From Corynebacterium endometrii (GTDB lineage: Bacteria; Actinomycetota; Actinomycetes; Mycobacteriales; Mycobacteriaceae): DNA of 64,000 nucleotides. How positions within the stretch are numbered: position 1 is the stretch's first letter; the number at the start of each line of letters is the position of its first letter. Positions 55,702 through 64,000 of this stretch are shown in pieces. The stretch covers positions 1,426,001-1,490,000 of the forward strand of contig NZ_CP039247.1 of assembly GCF_004795735.1 (NCBI RefSeq), read 5' to 3'. The position numbers and the translations under genes were made by a program. Under the pieces are notes generated by a model, which saw only the letters and a list, made by a program, of their open reading frames with translations, was not told the DNA's origin and ran no database searches.

Positions 55702-56493
55702 ATGAGCGAAGCACAAGCAGCAAGCACTAATTCCAAGCACGCTGAGATGCAGGCTATCGGCCTTAACTTTTCTACATGGCAGGAAGCCGTAGAGGCGGCC
55801 ATCTCCACTAATCTGCTGACCGTCACCGGCGAGATTCGCGACGGCCAACTCATCCAGTTCGCTGACCCGTCTGGGGCGCAAATCAACATTCTTGCGGTGG
55901 AACCTTTCGCTACCTACATCGGCTTCGAGTCACTCACCCAGAATTTTGCCCACGTCACCATGGTTAATGACGTCCTCGCACTGCTGGAAATCGTTGATGC
56001 CAACGGCCGCGATATTGCTCAGGTCACCGCCAATTTGGCCCAGGGACCGCTCCTTGCGGATCTAGATACCCAACAGTGGCAGCAGATTGGCATTACCGCC
56101 ATGGGCTTGAATGTCGCCTCCTACGACTCGGCTGAGGCCTACGAGGCGGAGTTCGGCACGGCCCCTACCAGCATTCAATCCGCCGGCGCTGACATCGTTA
56201 AGTCCGGCTCCGGCTCCGCAGCGCCTAACCCTGGCATCAAGTTTGCCGCGCGCGTCCTCGAAGCCGACTGGCGCCATAACCAGCTCACCGGCGCACGGTT
56301 CATGCACGTGGTAGTGGACGGCCCGTTCCCGTTCGACCTGTGCCTGCCCGAATCCTTCGGTGAGCTCCCCGCCAAGGACTCCATCCTGGCCGGCTCCGCT
56401 ATGCTCACCGCGTCCGTGCTCGTTCCTATGGGCGGTGGCTGCGGCGGCTCTGGCGGCTGCGGGTGCGGCTCAGGCGGCTGCGGCTGCCATTAA
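55702..56493 (+). CDS. Conserved hypothetical protein with Cys/Gly-rich C-terminal tail
   Basis: A 263-residue soluble protein, family not recognised. Residues 1-235 show no membrane segment or signal peptide and look like one or two globular alpha/beta domains. The last 22 residues are almost only Gly, Cys, Ser and a final His (GGGCGGSGGCGCGSGG then CGCH), holding six cysteines. Such a tail suggests metal binding or metal-cluster chemistry. TAGAAT 10 nt upstream suggests a nearly leaderless mRNA. It sits between hflX and a membrane protein; the equivalent locus in C. glutamicum also has a hypothetical gene. Confidence 0.75.
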   Translation: MSEAQAASTNSKHAEMQAIGLNFSTWQEAVEAAISTNLLTVTGEIRDGQLIQFADPSGAQINILAVEPFATYIGFESLTQNFAHVTMVNDVLALLEIVDANGRDIAQVTANLAQGPLLADLDTQQWQQIGITAMGLNVASYDSAEAYEAEFGTAPTSIQSAGADIVKSGSGSAAPNPGIKFAARVLEADWRHNQLTGARFMHVVVDGPFPFDLCLPESFGELPAKDSILAGSAMLTASVLVPMGGGCGGSGGCGCGSGGCGCH

Positions 56494-56672
56494 CCCGAAG
56501 CCGGGCACACGCGGGTAAAAAGGCTAGGCCGCCGGCGGCTACGTCTAGCAGTGCCCGCCCGAACACGAACCAATTCAACGTCCGCGGTTCACAGGTCGCC
56601 AGCCGGGCCCAGTAACCTGGGGTGCCGCGGAAGTAGACAACCAAGCAGAAGACACGGAAAGGATGCGCCACC

Positions 56673-57221
56673 ATGAACCCTCCTTTTCCCGATTCCCCAC
56701 AGCAGCGCAAGGCTATAGCCTATGCCCTGGTGGTTCTAGCCGCGGTTATCTTGATTGCGGTGCTGAAGACTTCTGGATTCATCATCGCTCTCATTCTTGC
56801 CGGCGTTGCCTGGTTGATGGTTAATTCCCGCCCCGATGCCTCGGAGCATAAGGCACTGCGTTCGTCCATCCGCCTGTCGGCGGAGGATATCGCGGATGTG
56901 ATGCAGCAGTATGAGGATTTTAGGGAAAGCGCAGACATTGATTCCGTTACTGATCGCACCCTTCACCGCCCGGCCTTGATGGATACAGATTGCGACCATC
57001 CTGCAGTCGAGGCGTTTCACTACCAGTATTCCTCAGCCAGGCGTTACCTTCGCCGCCTTGAGGCAAAGCTTAATAATCCCCAGCTAGACACCAATGAGCT
57101 GGAGAATTTGCTTAAGACTACGGATCACCGCGCCGCGGAGATCCGCGAATGCTGGGTTGAGGCCCGCCGCGCGGCCTACCGCCTAGGCCCCAATTACAAG
57201 GATGACAGCGGCGAGCGCTAA
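56673..57221 (+). CDS. Hypothetical protein with two N-terminal transmembrane helices
   Basis: A 182-residue protein. Two adjacent hydrophobic helices (about residues 15-50, AYALVVLAAVILIAVL and GFIIALILAGVAWLMV) are followed by a soluble, mostly helical domain (about 60-180) with an acidic and aromatic pattern (DIADVMQQYEDFRESADID). No known family was recognised. ATG 56673 follows GGAAAGGA. It is convergent with dapF. Confidence 0.7.
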   Translation: MNPPFPDSPQQRKAIAYALVVLAAVILIAVLKTSGFIIALILAGVAWLMVNSRPDASEHKALRSSIRLSAEDIADVMQQYEDFRESADIDSVTDRTLHRPALMDTDCDHPAVEAFHYQYSSARRYLRRLEAKLNNPQLDTNELENLLKTTDHRAAEIRECWVEARRAAYRLGPNYKDDSGER

Positions 57222-57284
57222 GCCTATCCGCCGTCCAAGCCCTCCTCCCGCACCCTACCGGGGCTACCCACCGTCCCCGGCTCC

Positions 57285-58133
57285 CTAAATTAGTGAGGTC
57301 TCCCCCAACGCCACGATCGCGGAGGGCCCCGTGAGAGTGGAACCGTTGTCCGTTAGCTCCACGTTTACCGTGCCGCCTGGAATGTGTACCGTCACCATGC
57401 CCGTACCATGGCCGGAATCGGCAAGGGCGGCGCGCGCAGCCGCGACGGTACCGGTGCCACAGGAGCGAGTCTCCCCCACGCCGCGTTCAAAGACGCGCAT
57501 GTGCACCTCGCCGTCATCCAGTGGGGTAAGCACTTCAACGTTGACCCCTTGAGGGAAGAATTCCTTATCGTATTCAGGCTGCTCAAAGGCCATGGACGCG
57601 AGCTTGTCGGCGGTGAGCCCCGGGATGACCGCCGCCAGATGGGGATTGCCCATGTCCACGCCCAGCCCGGCAAACCTTTCCCCAGCCATCGAGGCGGTGG
57701 ACAGGCCCAGGACTTCCGCGGGACCCATTTCCACGGTAACCTGGGCTTTTTCATCATCGAAGCTGTGGACGGTCACCGGCTTAGCGCCGCCGCGGGTGCC
57801 GATGGTGAAAGTGTCCGAATCCACTAATCGACGAGAACGTACCCAATGAGCGAAGACGCGGGTGCCGTTGCCGCACATCTCCGCGATGGAACCATCCGCG
57901 TTGCGGTAGTCCATAAACCAGTCATCTTCAGCCACACCTTTCGCTAAAGCGTCGATCTCGCCGTTGCGCACCATAGCCCCGGCGCGCACAACGCGCAGTA
58001 GCCCGTCCCCACCAATGCCGGCGCGGCGGTCGCATAGCAGTCTCACCTGCTCGGGGCTTAAGGGGGTGTTCGCCTCGTGGTCTTCGATGATCACGAAGTC
58101 ATTTTCGGTGCCATGTCCTTTTGCAAACTTCAT
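57285..58133 (-). CDS. dapF: Diaminopimelate epimerase
   Basis: A 282-residue enzyme interconverting LL- and meso-diaminopimelate for lysine and peptidoglycan. The two catalytic cysteines are visible in AEMCGNGTR and TRSCGTGT. The N-terminal [12 protein letters not shown] is typical. ATG 58133 follows GGGAG; TTG 58142 would add three residues. It is 11 bp downstream of miaA and probably forms one operon with it and the upstream dioxygenase-like gene. Confidence 0.96.
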   Translation of the reverse strand: MKFAKGHGTENDFVIIEDHEANTPLSPEQVRLLCDRRAGIGGDGLLRVVRAGAMVRNGEIDALAKGVAEDDWFMDYRNADGSIAEMCGNGTRVFAHWVRSRRLVDSDTFTIGTRGGAKPVTVHSFDDEKAQVTVEMGPAEVLGLSTASMAGERFAGLGVDMGNPHLAAVIPGLTADKLASMAFEQPEYDKEFFPQGVNVEVLTPLDDGEVHMRVFERGVGETRSCGTGTVAAARAALADSGHGTGMVTVHIPGGTVNVELTDNGSTLTGPSAIVALGETSLI

Positions 58134-58144
58134 GGCTCCCAAGT

Positions 58145-59068
58145 CTAGCGACCGGGCCGCTCAATGGCGGACATTGCTTGGCTGGCGGTATCCCCCGCAG
58201 CATCCAGCCAGGTAATGCGCTTGTCGCGGTTGAACCAGGCGCGTTGGCGGCGCACGTAGCGCCGCGTGCCGGTAATGGTGCGCTCTACCGCCTCATCCCA
58301 GGTCAACTGCCCCGCCTGTGCCTGGAATACCTGCGCGTAGCCTATAGCCCGCCCGGCTGTGGATTCCGCGGTAAGTCCCTGCGATTGGAGACGTTCTACT
58401 TCATCCACCAGCCCGCGCTCAAACATTTGCTGGGTGCGTAATTCGATGCGTGGGTTGAGCCATTCGGACTCGGTACGCAGCCCGAGCAGGCGGGTCCCCC
58501 AGCGCGGCGGCGCGTCCTTGGGCGGTTGGGAGGCCTTGAAGGGTTGGCCCGTGAGCGTGATGACCTCGAGCGCGCGGACGGTGCGGCGCGGATCTTTGTC
58601 CTCAATGATGGCGGCCGCATCCGGGTCTACCGCAGCCAATTCAGCGTGTAGCGCATCTACGCCAATCTCTTTCAGGCGGGATTCAAATTCAGCGCGCACC
58701 GAGGGGTCTGTGGGCGGGAATTGCCAATCGTCGATGAGGGACTGCACATAAAGCATGGAGCCGCCAACCAGGATGGGCACGTTGCCGCGTTCCATGATTG
58801 CCTCCACGTCCGCGATGGCGCTCTGCTGGTACCGCGCGACCGACGCCGTCTCCGTTACCTCCCATACATCCAATTGATGGTGAGGGATCCCTTCGCGTTC
58901 GTCGACGCTGAGCTTGGCGGTGCCGATGTCCATCCCGCGGTAGAGCTGCATCGAGTCAACGTTGACTACCTCGCCGTCGAGCCGGTGGGCTAGCGCAATG
59001 CCCAGGGCCGATTTGCCTGAGGCCGTGGGCCCAACTATCGCAATGGGACGCAACTTGGGAGTGCTCAT
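58145..59068 (-). CDS. miaA: tRNA dimethylallyltransferase
   Basis: A 307-residue MiaA. It adds an isopentenyl group to A37 of tRNAs reading UNN codons. Features are the P-loop [26 protein letters not shown], the [14 protein letters not shown] segment and the C-terminal [10 protein letters not shown]. MiaB, which methylthiolates the product, is encoded 4 kb upstream on the same strand. It is 3 bp downstream of the preceding hypothetical gene and 11 bp before dapF. Confidence 0.96.
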   Translation of the reverse strand: MSTPKLRPIAIVGPTASGKSALGIALAHRLDGEVVNVDSMQLYRGMDIGTAKLSVDEREGIPHHQLDVWEVTETASVARYQQSAIADVEAIMERGNVPILVGGSMLYVQSLIDDWQFPPTDPSVRAEFESRLKEIGVDALHAELAAVDPDAAAIIEDKDPRRTVRALEVITLTGQPFKASQPPKDAPPRWGTRLLGLRTESEWLNPRIELRTQQMFERGLVDEVERLQSQGLTAESTAGRAIGYAQVFQAQAGQLTWDEAVERTITGTRRYVRRQRAWFNRDKRITWLDAAGDTASQAMSAIERPGR

Positions 59069-59071
59069 ATT

Positions 59072-59752
59072 TTAGTTCTCCTCCATAGACGGGCGGAAGG
59101 TCCAGTGCGCGACGTAGCGGCCCACGCCCAAGCCACCGTCTGATTCTAGAAGCTCACGTGAGGTGGCGTGGCGGGCGAGCTCGGCCAGCTCGGCCCACGG
59201 CGTGGGGTCCAAGACGCCGGCCTCATGCAGGCGCTGATGGTCAAACGGTTCCCGGTTTGTGCCGCCCAGCAGATTCTGGCACCAGGCGTGTGCCCACGCG
59301 CCGGTGGAAACCAAGGTCAAGGGCGCGCGCATCGTCAGGCCCGCGGATCCATCGGCCACGACGATGCATAGGGTATCGGCTTCCTCCGGGGCCCTACCCA
59401 ATCCGGTTTCCCCCAGTACTGAGCGTGCTGAGTTCGCGACGCGGACGCAGCTGGATTCAAGGCCGAGTTCTGCAAGGACGGGATCTATCACGTAACGCGC
59501 CACGAGCTCCGGCAGGTAATTTCCCCCGGATACCGCCGTGCGCTTGGCGCCCCAGGCGCGAAAGCTGCCCGTATGGGCCGTGTAATCCTTCCTGTTGGGT
59601 CGGTAAATTATATGCACCTTGTTAGCCCCTCCCGCCAGAGCCTCAAAAACGGCGCGGCGCGCGGCAGCCACCATCGATTGGCCCGCGCTATCCTGCGGGA
59701 CCAATTCTTCTACTAAGGCCGGGGAACCGGGAATAACTACAAGATGTTTCAT
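59072..59752 (-). CDS. Class III extradiol dioxygenase-like protein
   Basis: A 226-residue protein of the actinobacterial family encoded beside miaA, related to the B subunit of class III (LigB-type) extradiol dioxygenases. The N-terminal LVVIPGSPALVEELVP and the later ADGSAGLTMRAPL are typical of the family. The usual catalytic His ligands cannot be placed with confidence, so activity is uncertain. It starts the probable operon with miaA and dapF. Confidence 0.7.
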   Translation of the reverse strand: MKHLVVIPGSPALVEELVPQDSAGQSMVAAARRAVFEALAGGANKVHIIYRPNRKDYTAHTGSFRAWGAKRTAVSGGNYLPELVARYVIDPVLAELGLESSCVRVANSARSVLGETGLGRAPEEADTLCIVVADGSAGLTMRAPLTLVSTGAWAHAWCQNLLGGTNREPFDHQRLHEAGVLDPTPWAELAELARHATSRELLESDGGLGVGRYVAHWTFRPSMEEN

Positions 59753-59953
59753 CGGGGTCCTATCTTAGTGCTCCGAACCGAAATCAATGAACGTAGATAT
59801 CACGCGCGCTCGAGGAAAACTGTAGAGTTAATGGGAAGAGTGTGACTCGCCACACGTACCCCGGTGTATCCCCGGCGGCGGTTATATTCCGATGACTAAG
59901 GCAGCCGTGTCGCGCGGCGAATGTTTTCCTCGAAAGGAACGGTGAACCCCACC

Positions 59954-61291
59954 ATGACCCCTTCCACCCCTACCCCTGGCAACATGCCGAAGCCGGGTCC
60001 TCGCCCGGGCCCTCGCCCCCAGGCCACGACCGGAGCGCCTACCCCATCCCCTGTACCGGTGGCCCATGGTGCTAAGAGCGACCCATCCAAGTGGGGCCGC
60101 GTAGATGAGGATGGCACCGTCTACGTCAAGACCGCCGACGGCGAGCGTGCGATTGGCTCGTGGCAGGCCGGCACGCCTGAGGAAGGCCTCGCCCACTACG
60201 GCCAGCGTTATGATGACCTGTCCACCGAAATTGAACTGCTCGAGGCGCGGCTTACCGCACATTCCGGGGACGCGGCGCAGATTAAGAAAACGGCCGAAGA
60301 GCTCCGTGGGTCCCTTCCCACCGCCTCCGTCATAGGGGATATCGACGCGCTCGATAAGCGCCTCGAAAAAGTAATCGAACACTCCGAAACCGCCGGTGAA
60401 GAAGAAAAGCAGAACAAGGCTCGCCGCCGCGAGCAGGCAGTTGCGGCCAAGGAAAAGCTCGCCGCGGAGGCGGAAGATTTAGCCGAGAATTCCACCGAGT
60501 GGAAGGCCGCGGGTGACCGCATCCGCGCCATTTTGGAAGAGTGGAAGCAGATCAAAGGAATCGATCGCAAAACTGACGATGCCCTGTGGAAACGCTACTC
60601 CCATGCGCGCGACGCGTTTAACCGCCGCCGCGGCTCCCACTTTGCCGAGCTGGATCGGGGACGTGCGGCGGCCCGCAGGAAGAAGGAAGAGCTCGTAGAG
60701 CGCGCCGTGGCGCTGCAGGATTCCACCGACTGGGGCAATACCGCGCGTGCGTATCGTGAACTCATGGCCGAATGGAAGGCCGCCGGCCGCGCCCAGCGAG
60801 AGATTGATGACAAGCTGTGGGCGCAATTCCGCGGCGCCCAGGACCACTTCTTTGCGGCACGCAACGCGGTCAACGATGAGCGGGACCGCGAATTTGAGGC
60901 CAACGCCCAGGCCAAGGATGCGCTGCTCGCCGAGTACGACCCCCAAATTGACCCGTCCAAGTCCATAGAGGCGGCCAAGGCCAAGCTTCGCGAATTGCAG
61001 GAAAAGTGGGAAGAAATTGGCTATGTTCCGCGCAATAAGGTCCGCGAGTATGAGGACAAGATCGCCGCGGTAGAAAAGCGCGTCGCCGACGCGGAAGAAT
61101 CCGAGTGGCGCAAGACCGATCCAGAGGCCCAGGCCCGCGTGGCCCAATTCACCGCCAAGGTCGAGGAGTTCAACGCCCAGGCTGAGGCCGCCGAGGCTAA
61201 GGGCAACGCCAAGAAGGCCGCGCAGTTGCGCGAGCAGGCCGCCCAGTGGCAAGAGTGGGCCAACACCGCAGCCGCGGCACTAGAAAGCTAA
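59954..61291 (+). CDS. DUF349 coiled-coil protein
   Basis: About 445 residues. Residues 1-35 are Pro/Gly/Thr-rich. The remainder is highly charged and helical, with repeated DUF349 units visible by recurring EEWKQIKGIDRKTDDALW, MAEWKAAGRAQREIDDKLW and LQEKWEEIGYVPRNKVREYE segments. It is probably an elongated coiled-coil protein; function is unknown. The start is uncertain between ATG 59954, GTG 59942 (SD GAAAGGA too close) and ATG 59921. The GNAT-like gene begins 19 bp after the stop. Confidence 0.85.
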   Translation: MTPSTPTPGNMPKPGPRPGPRPQATTGAPTPSPVPVAHGAKSDPSKWGRVDEDGTVYVKTADGERAIGSWQAGTPEEGLAHYGQRYDDLSTEIELLEARLTAHSGDAAQIKKTAEELRGSLPTASVIGDIDALDKRLEKVIEHSETAGEEEKQNKARRREQAVAAKEKLAAEAEDLAENSTEWKAAGDRIRAILEEWKQIKGIDRKTDDALWKRYSHARDAFNRRRGSHFAELDRGRAAARRKKEELVERAVALQDSTDWGNTARAYRELMAEWKAAGRAQREIDDKLWAQFRGAQDHFFAARNAVNDERDREFEANAQAKDALLAEYDPQIDPSKSIEAAKAKLRELQEKWEEIGYVPRNKVREYEDKIAAVEKRVADAEESEWRKTDPEAQARVAQFTAKVEEFNAQAEAAEAKGNAKKAAQLREQAAQWQEWANTAAAALES

Positions 61292-61310
61292 TCATTTCGG
61301 CGTTAGAGAG

Positions 61311-62456
61311 TTGAGTATCAGTCAACCGCACCTCGTTCAGTTCGAATCCCCCTCCCCAGGCGTGGTCAACGCCGGGGGCTGGGAGCCCTCGGACGCGGTG
61401 CGGACCTTCGTTTTCATGGCAAACCTCGCGGCCCAGGAGGCCAGCGGGGATCCCGCCGCGTCCTCATCCCCTGAGCGAGTGGTCCACCGGCTGAAGGGCT
61501 CTACCGAGTCACGCACGCTCCTTTTCGGGGTAGTTGACGGCCCCGCGCCATTGGGTGAAGTTAGCGAGTTAGGCCTACCGCTCATCGCCACGATCAACAG
61601 TGAGCATGCCTATGATTTTGTCTCCTTTATCCACCTAAGCCTTCCGCTCATCGAGGAAAAGGAGAATGCGGATATAGAATGCGTCCTCGACGTGGACTAC
61701 CTGCCCATGCCTGGCGAGGCACTCGACGCTGAGGGGCTTGAGGTAGCCCGCTGGACAGTGGCCGCCGCCGAGCGCCTTGCCGTGCAATTGGGCCGCAGCA
61801 TTCTTCAGACCGGCATCCTCCACCCCGCGGGCACGCCGGCGACCCACGACCCGCTCGCCGCCGTCTTCGCCGAGGCCGGATACGAACACAAGCACACCGA
61901 GCATCAACTGCAGCTCAAAATCCCGGACTCCCCCGCAGTCCCCATGCTCACCAACGACTTGAGCATAGAAGTCTGGCCGGACTATGACATCCCCGATTCA
62001 TACATCGACCAGGTCCTTGAGCTGCTTACCGTGGCCTCCGTCGATTCCATCCAGGGGGAGCTATCCACCGAACCCATCTGCTGGACCCGCCAGCGCCTGA
62101 ACGAAGCCCACGGAAGGCTACGGGACCGCAAGGCCCACACGCTCATGGTGGCGCTGATAAACCGAGCTAACGACACTGTCTTGTCACTCACCGAATTGGG
62201 CCGCCACGCGGTTGCGGATCCTCAGGTGAGCGAGTGGACGATTACCGTCACGCGCCGGGACAGCCGGAAAAGGGGGTTCGCCACGCTCGCTAAACTGGGC
62301 GCGCTTGCCGCCGTACCTCGATACTGGCCAAACGTGACGAAGAGCTACTGCTCCGTGGCAGAAAAAGAGCCCGCCATGAACGCCATCTATAGGCATCTGG
62401 GGGCTTGTGGGATTTCTACATCGTCCGCGTGGGAGAAACGAATTAATCAGTGTTAG
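61311..62456 (+). CDS. GNAT-family N-acetyltransferase-like protein
   Basis: About 381 residues from TTG 61311. The C-terminal part shows a GNAT pattern: TVTRRDSRKRGFATLAKLGAL (the RxxGxA acetyl-CoA loop) and EPAMNAIYRHLGA. The N-terminal half may be a second, degenerate GNAT domain, as in double-GNAT actinobacterial proteins. The substrate is unknown. The start is weak (TTG without a clear SD), so the true start may be further in. Its 3' end overlaps the convergent membrane-protein gene by 14 bp. Confidence 0.75.
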   Translation: MSISQPHLVQFESPSPGVVNAGGWEPSDAVRTFVFMANLAAQEASGDPAASSSPERVVHRLKGSTESRTLLFGVVDGPAPLGEVSELGLPLIATINSEHAYDFVSFIHLSLPLIEEKENADIECVLDVDYLPMPGEALDAEGLEVARWTVAAAERLAVQLGRSILQTGILHPAGTPATHDPLAAVFAEAGYEHKHTEHQLQLKIPDSPAVPMLTNDLSIEVWPDYDIPDSYIDQVLELLTVASVDSIQGELSTEPICWTRQRLNEAHGRLRDRKAHTLMVALINRANDTVLSLTELGRHAVADPQVSEWTITVTRRDSRKRGFATLAKLGALAAVPRYWPNVTKSYCSVAEKEPAMNAIYRHLGACGISTSSAWEKRINQC

Positions 62457-63114
62457 AGTTGCGGTGGCGTTCGGCCGCGCGCTTGCGGCGGTCGTCGATG
62501 AGCAGTGGGTTCTCCCCTTGCTGGGCGGCCGAGCCATAGCTGGATTGGATGATTCCCACCTCATCGAGCTGAGGACCCGCTTCACGCACTCGTTGTTCTA
62601 CCGCAATCTGATCCGGGTTGCGCCGCAACGCGACCAACGAGTATGTCACGGTGGCAATAAGCGCCGAGGCCATGCCCAGGTACAGGCCGAATTGGACCGA
62701 GTACGGTGAGGTTTCGCGCATCCAATACACGAACACGCTGCTGACAAAGGCTACGGTCACCATCATCCACGCTGCCAAACCGAATGCGGCTCGGCGGGTG
62801 ATGAGCACGAGCGAAGTCAGAATGCCCATGCCCACCAGCATCAGGAGCATGTAGATGGTTTCCGGCAACGTGATACCCGCCTCTCGCGCCGGAGAGGTGC
62901 GGAACAAAAACTGCCACGCGGCAAGGCCCGCGGCGTGCGGGAGAAGCAAGGAAATCACATACAGGCCCAAGGCTACCGCTAACGCGATGGCGGATCCGCC
63001 AAGCTGCATGCTCTTGGCCGCGTCGCGGACCTCATCGCGAGGCTTTGAACGATGGACCGGTGGGGTACCGGCCGGATTATCTTCTGGATTGGATGTGCTT
63101 TTAGAAGTGCTCAC
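62443..63114 (-). CDS. Membrane protein conserved beside miaB
   Basis: A 223-residue protein. The N-terminus is hydrophilic (Ser/Pro/Lys). Four hydrophobic segments follow (about residues 42-60, 83-105, 108-130 and 140-165), then a charged C-terminal tail. It resembles the small membrane protein encoded next to miaB in mycobacteria and corynebacteria. Function is unknown. It overlaps the GNAT gene end-to-end and lies 52 bp downstream of miaB, so it is probably in the miaB operon. Confidence 0.75.
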   Translation of the reverse strand: MSTSKSTSNPEDNPAGTPPVHRSKPRDEVRDAAKSMQLGGSAIALAVALGLYVISLLLPHAAGLAAWQFLFRTSPAREAGITLPETIYMLLMLVGMGILTSLVLITRRAAFGLAAWMMVTVAFVSSVFVYWMRETSPYSVQFGLYLGMASALIATVTYSLVALRRNPDQIAVEQRVREAGPQLDEVGIIQSSYGSAAQQGENPLLIDDRRKRAAERHRNSNTD

Positions 63115-63166
63115 GCAAGCTCACACTACCCTTTCTCACCGATGAGCAACGGTAACAATCGAGTCC

Positions 63167-64000
63167 CTAACAGCAACCACCGGTGCCGCAAGACTGCGCA
63201 CCCGCAGACTTATCCTCTCGCGGCGCCCCGATCTGCGGCAGGCCCAGCCCCACGCCAACCGGCGCGGTTGTAGGGGTTTTACCTTCGGCGGACATGTCGC
63301 CCGCCTTGGTTTGGCGGTGGTTGGTGACGCCACCATCGGCCACCAGGAAGAAGGATCCCGCCGAGGTCACCGTGGTGGTAACCACATCGCCGGGGCGAAT
63401 CGCCTCTGAGATGTCCTTGCCGGAAGCGTCCGCCGGGGAGAAATGCACCAGGCGGCCATCGCGTGCGCGGCCGGTCAGGCGGTGGGTCTGGCCATTCTTG
63501 CGGCCGCCTTCGGCCTGAACCAAAAGCTCAACCTCGGCGCCGACTTGTTTGGCGTTCTCCTCCGCGGAAATGCGGTCCTGCAGGGCGACGAGGCGCTCAA
63601 ACCTGTCCTGTACCACGTGCTTTGGAATTTGCTGTTCCATCTCCGCGGCCGGGGTCCCCGGCCGCGGGGAGTATTGGAAGGTAAAGGCGGAGGCGAACCG
63701 GGCGCGTTCGACCACATCCATCGTGGCTTGAAAGTCCTCCTCGGTCTCTCCAGGGAAGCCGACGATTATGTCAGTGGTGATAGCCGCGTGCGGAATCTTC
63801 TCCCGCACCTCATCCAGAATGGCCAGGAACTTCTTGGAACGGTAGGACCGGCGCATATCTTTTAGCACCTTGTCAGAACCTGACTGCAATGGCATATGCA
63901 ACTGAGGGCAAACGGCCGGGGTCTGCGCCATTGCGTCAATGACATCGGAGGTAAATTCCGCGGGGTGCGGAGAAGTAAAGCGCAGCCGCTCGAGCCCCTC
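63167..64000 (-). CDS. miaB: tRNA methylthiotransferase MiaB, C-terminal part (cut by window end)
   Basis: The frame is open to base 64000, so the N-terminal part with both iron-sulfur clusters lies outside. About 277 residues are visible: [31 protein letters not shown] and [16 protein letters not shown] from the radical-SAM barrel, then the TRAM domain (about the last 120 residues, [13 protein letters not shown]-like). MiaB methylthiolates i6A37 made by MiaA. The C-terminus is an extension ending in SCGTGGCC, a cysteine-rich tail absent from E. coli MiaB. Confidence 0.94.
   Translation of the reverse strand, partial: EGLERLRFTSPHPAEFTSDVIDAMAQTPAVCPQLHMPLQSGSDKVLKDMRRSYRSKKFLAILDEVREKIPHAAITTDIIVGFPGETEEDFQATMDVVERARFASAFTFQYSPRPGTPAAEMEQQIPKHVVQDRFERLVALQDRISAEENAKQVGAEVELLVQAEGGRKNGQTHRLTGRARDGRLVHFSPADASGKDISEAIRPGDVVTTTVTSAGSFFLVADGGVTNHRQTKAGDMSAEGKTPTTAPVGVGLGLPQIGAPREDKSAGAQSCGTGGCC

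Overview
The window is a piece of chromosome from a Corynebacterium species of moderate to high G+C. The evidence is gene order and protein detail. The blocks ppgK-sigA, sigB-dtxR-galE, oxyR-hrpA-nrdR-divS-lexA-sugR-ptsI-fruK-ptsF-ptsH and uraA-hflX-dapF-miaA-miaB follow the order remembered for C. glutamicum. DtxR has the length and metal ligands of the diphtheria-toxin repressor, and several actinobacterial families of unknown function (DUF3039, DUF3099, DUF4192, DUF3516, DUF349) are present. No species is assigned. No tRNA, rRNA, CRISPR array, prophage or insertion sequence was seen.

Layout. 1-16.6 kb: end of polyphosphate glucokinase; the sigma factors SigA and SigB; a DUF4190 membrane protein; two helicases; a methyltransferase; D-aminoacyl-tRNA deacylase; DtxR; GalE; a DUF4192 protein; a PAC2 protein. 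16.6-21.6 kb: an orphan PTS_EIIC_2-type membrane protein, then ahpD and ahpC divergent from oxyR, then a membrane protein. 21.7-28.9 kb: HrpA helicase, and the nucleotide/SOS block nrdR-divS divergent from lexA, then SugR. 28.9-34.7 kb: the general and fructose PTS (ptsI divergent from fruK-ptsF-ptsH). 34.9-46.6 kb: a sialic-acid island with an ABC importer (siaEFGI type, one subunit a permease-ATPase fusion), nanA, nanK, nanE, the GntR regulator NanR and two alpha/beta hydrolases. 46.8-48.1 kb: uracil permease. 48.2-53.7 kb: an amino-sugar island with a NagE-type PTS, a separate EIIA, a BglG/LicT antiterminator, nagA and nagB. 53.8-64 kb: HflX, a protein with a Cys/Gly-rich tail, dapF, miaA, a DUF349 protein, a GNAT-like protein, membrane proteins and the end of miaB.

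How the genes fit together. The two islands interrupt an otherwise syntenic ptsH-uraA-hflX order and together encode a complete route: sialic acid is imported (SiaEFGI), cleaved to ManNAc and pyruvate (NanA), phosphorylated (NanK), epimerised to GlcNAc-6-P (NanE), deacetylated (NagA) and deaminated to fructose-6-P (NagB). External GlcNAc would enter the same pool through NagE and EIIA using EI and HPr encoded in the same window. Three near-identical 22-bp sites, plus a related palindrome, lie at the starts or upstream regions of the island's transcription units and look like the NanR regulon. NagE appears to have a promoter and short leader suited to antitermination by the PRD protein encoded downstream.

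Start codons were moved from the longest frame where an SD sequence, a leaderless promoter or family length argued for it. Function calls rest on motif recognition by eye. No database search was run.
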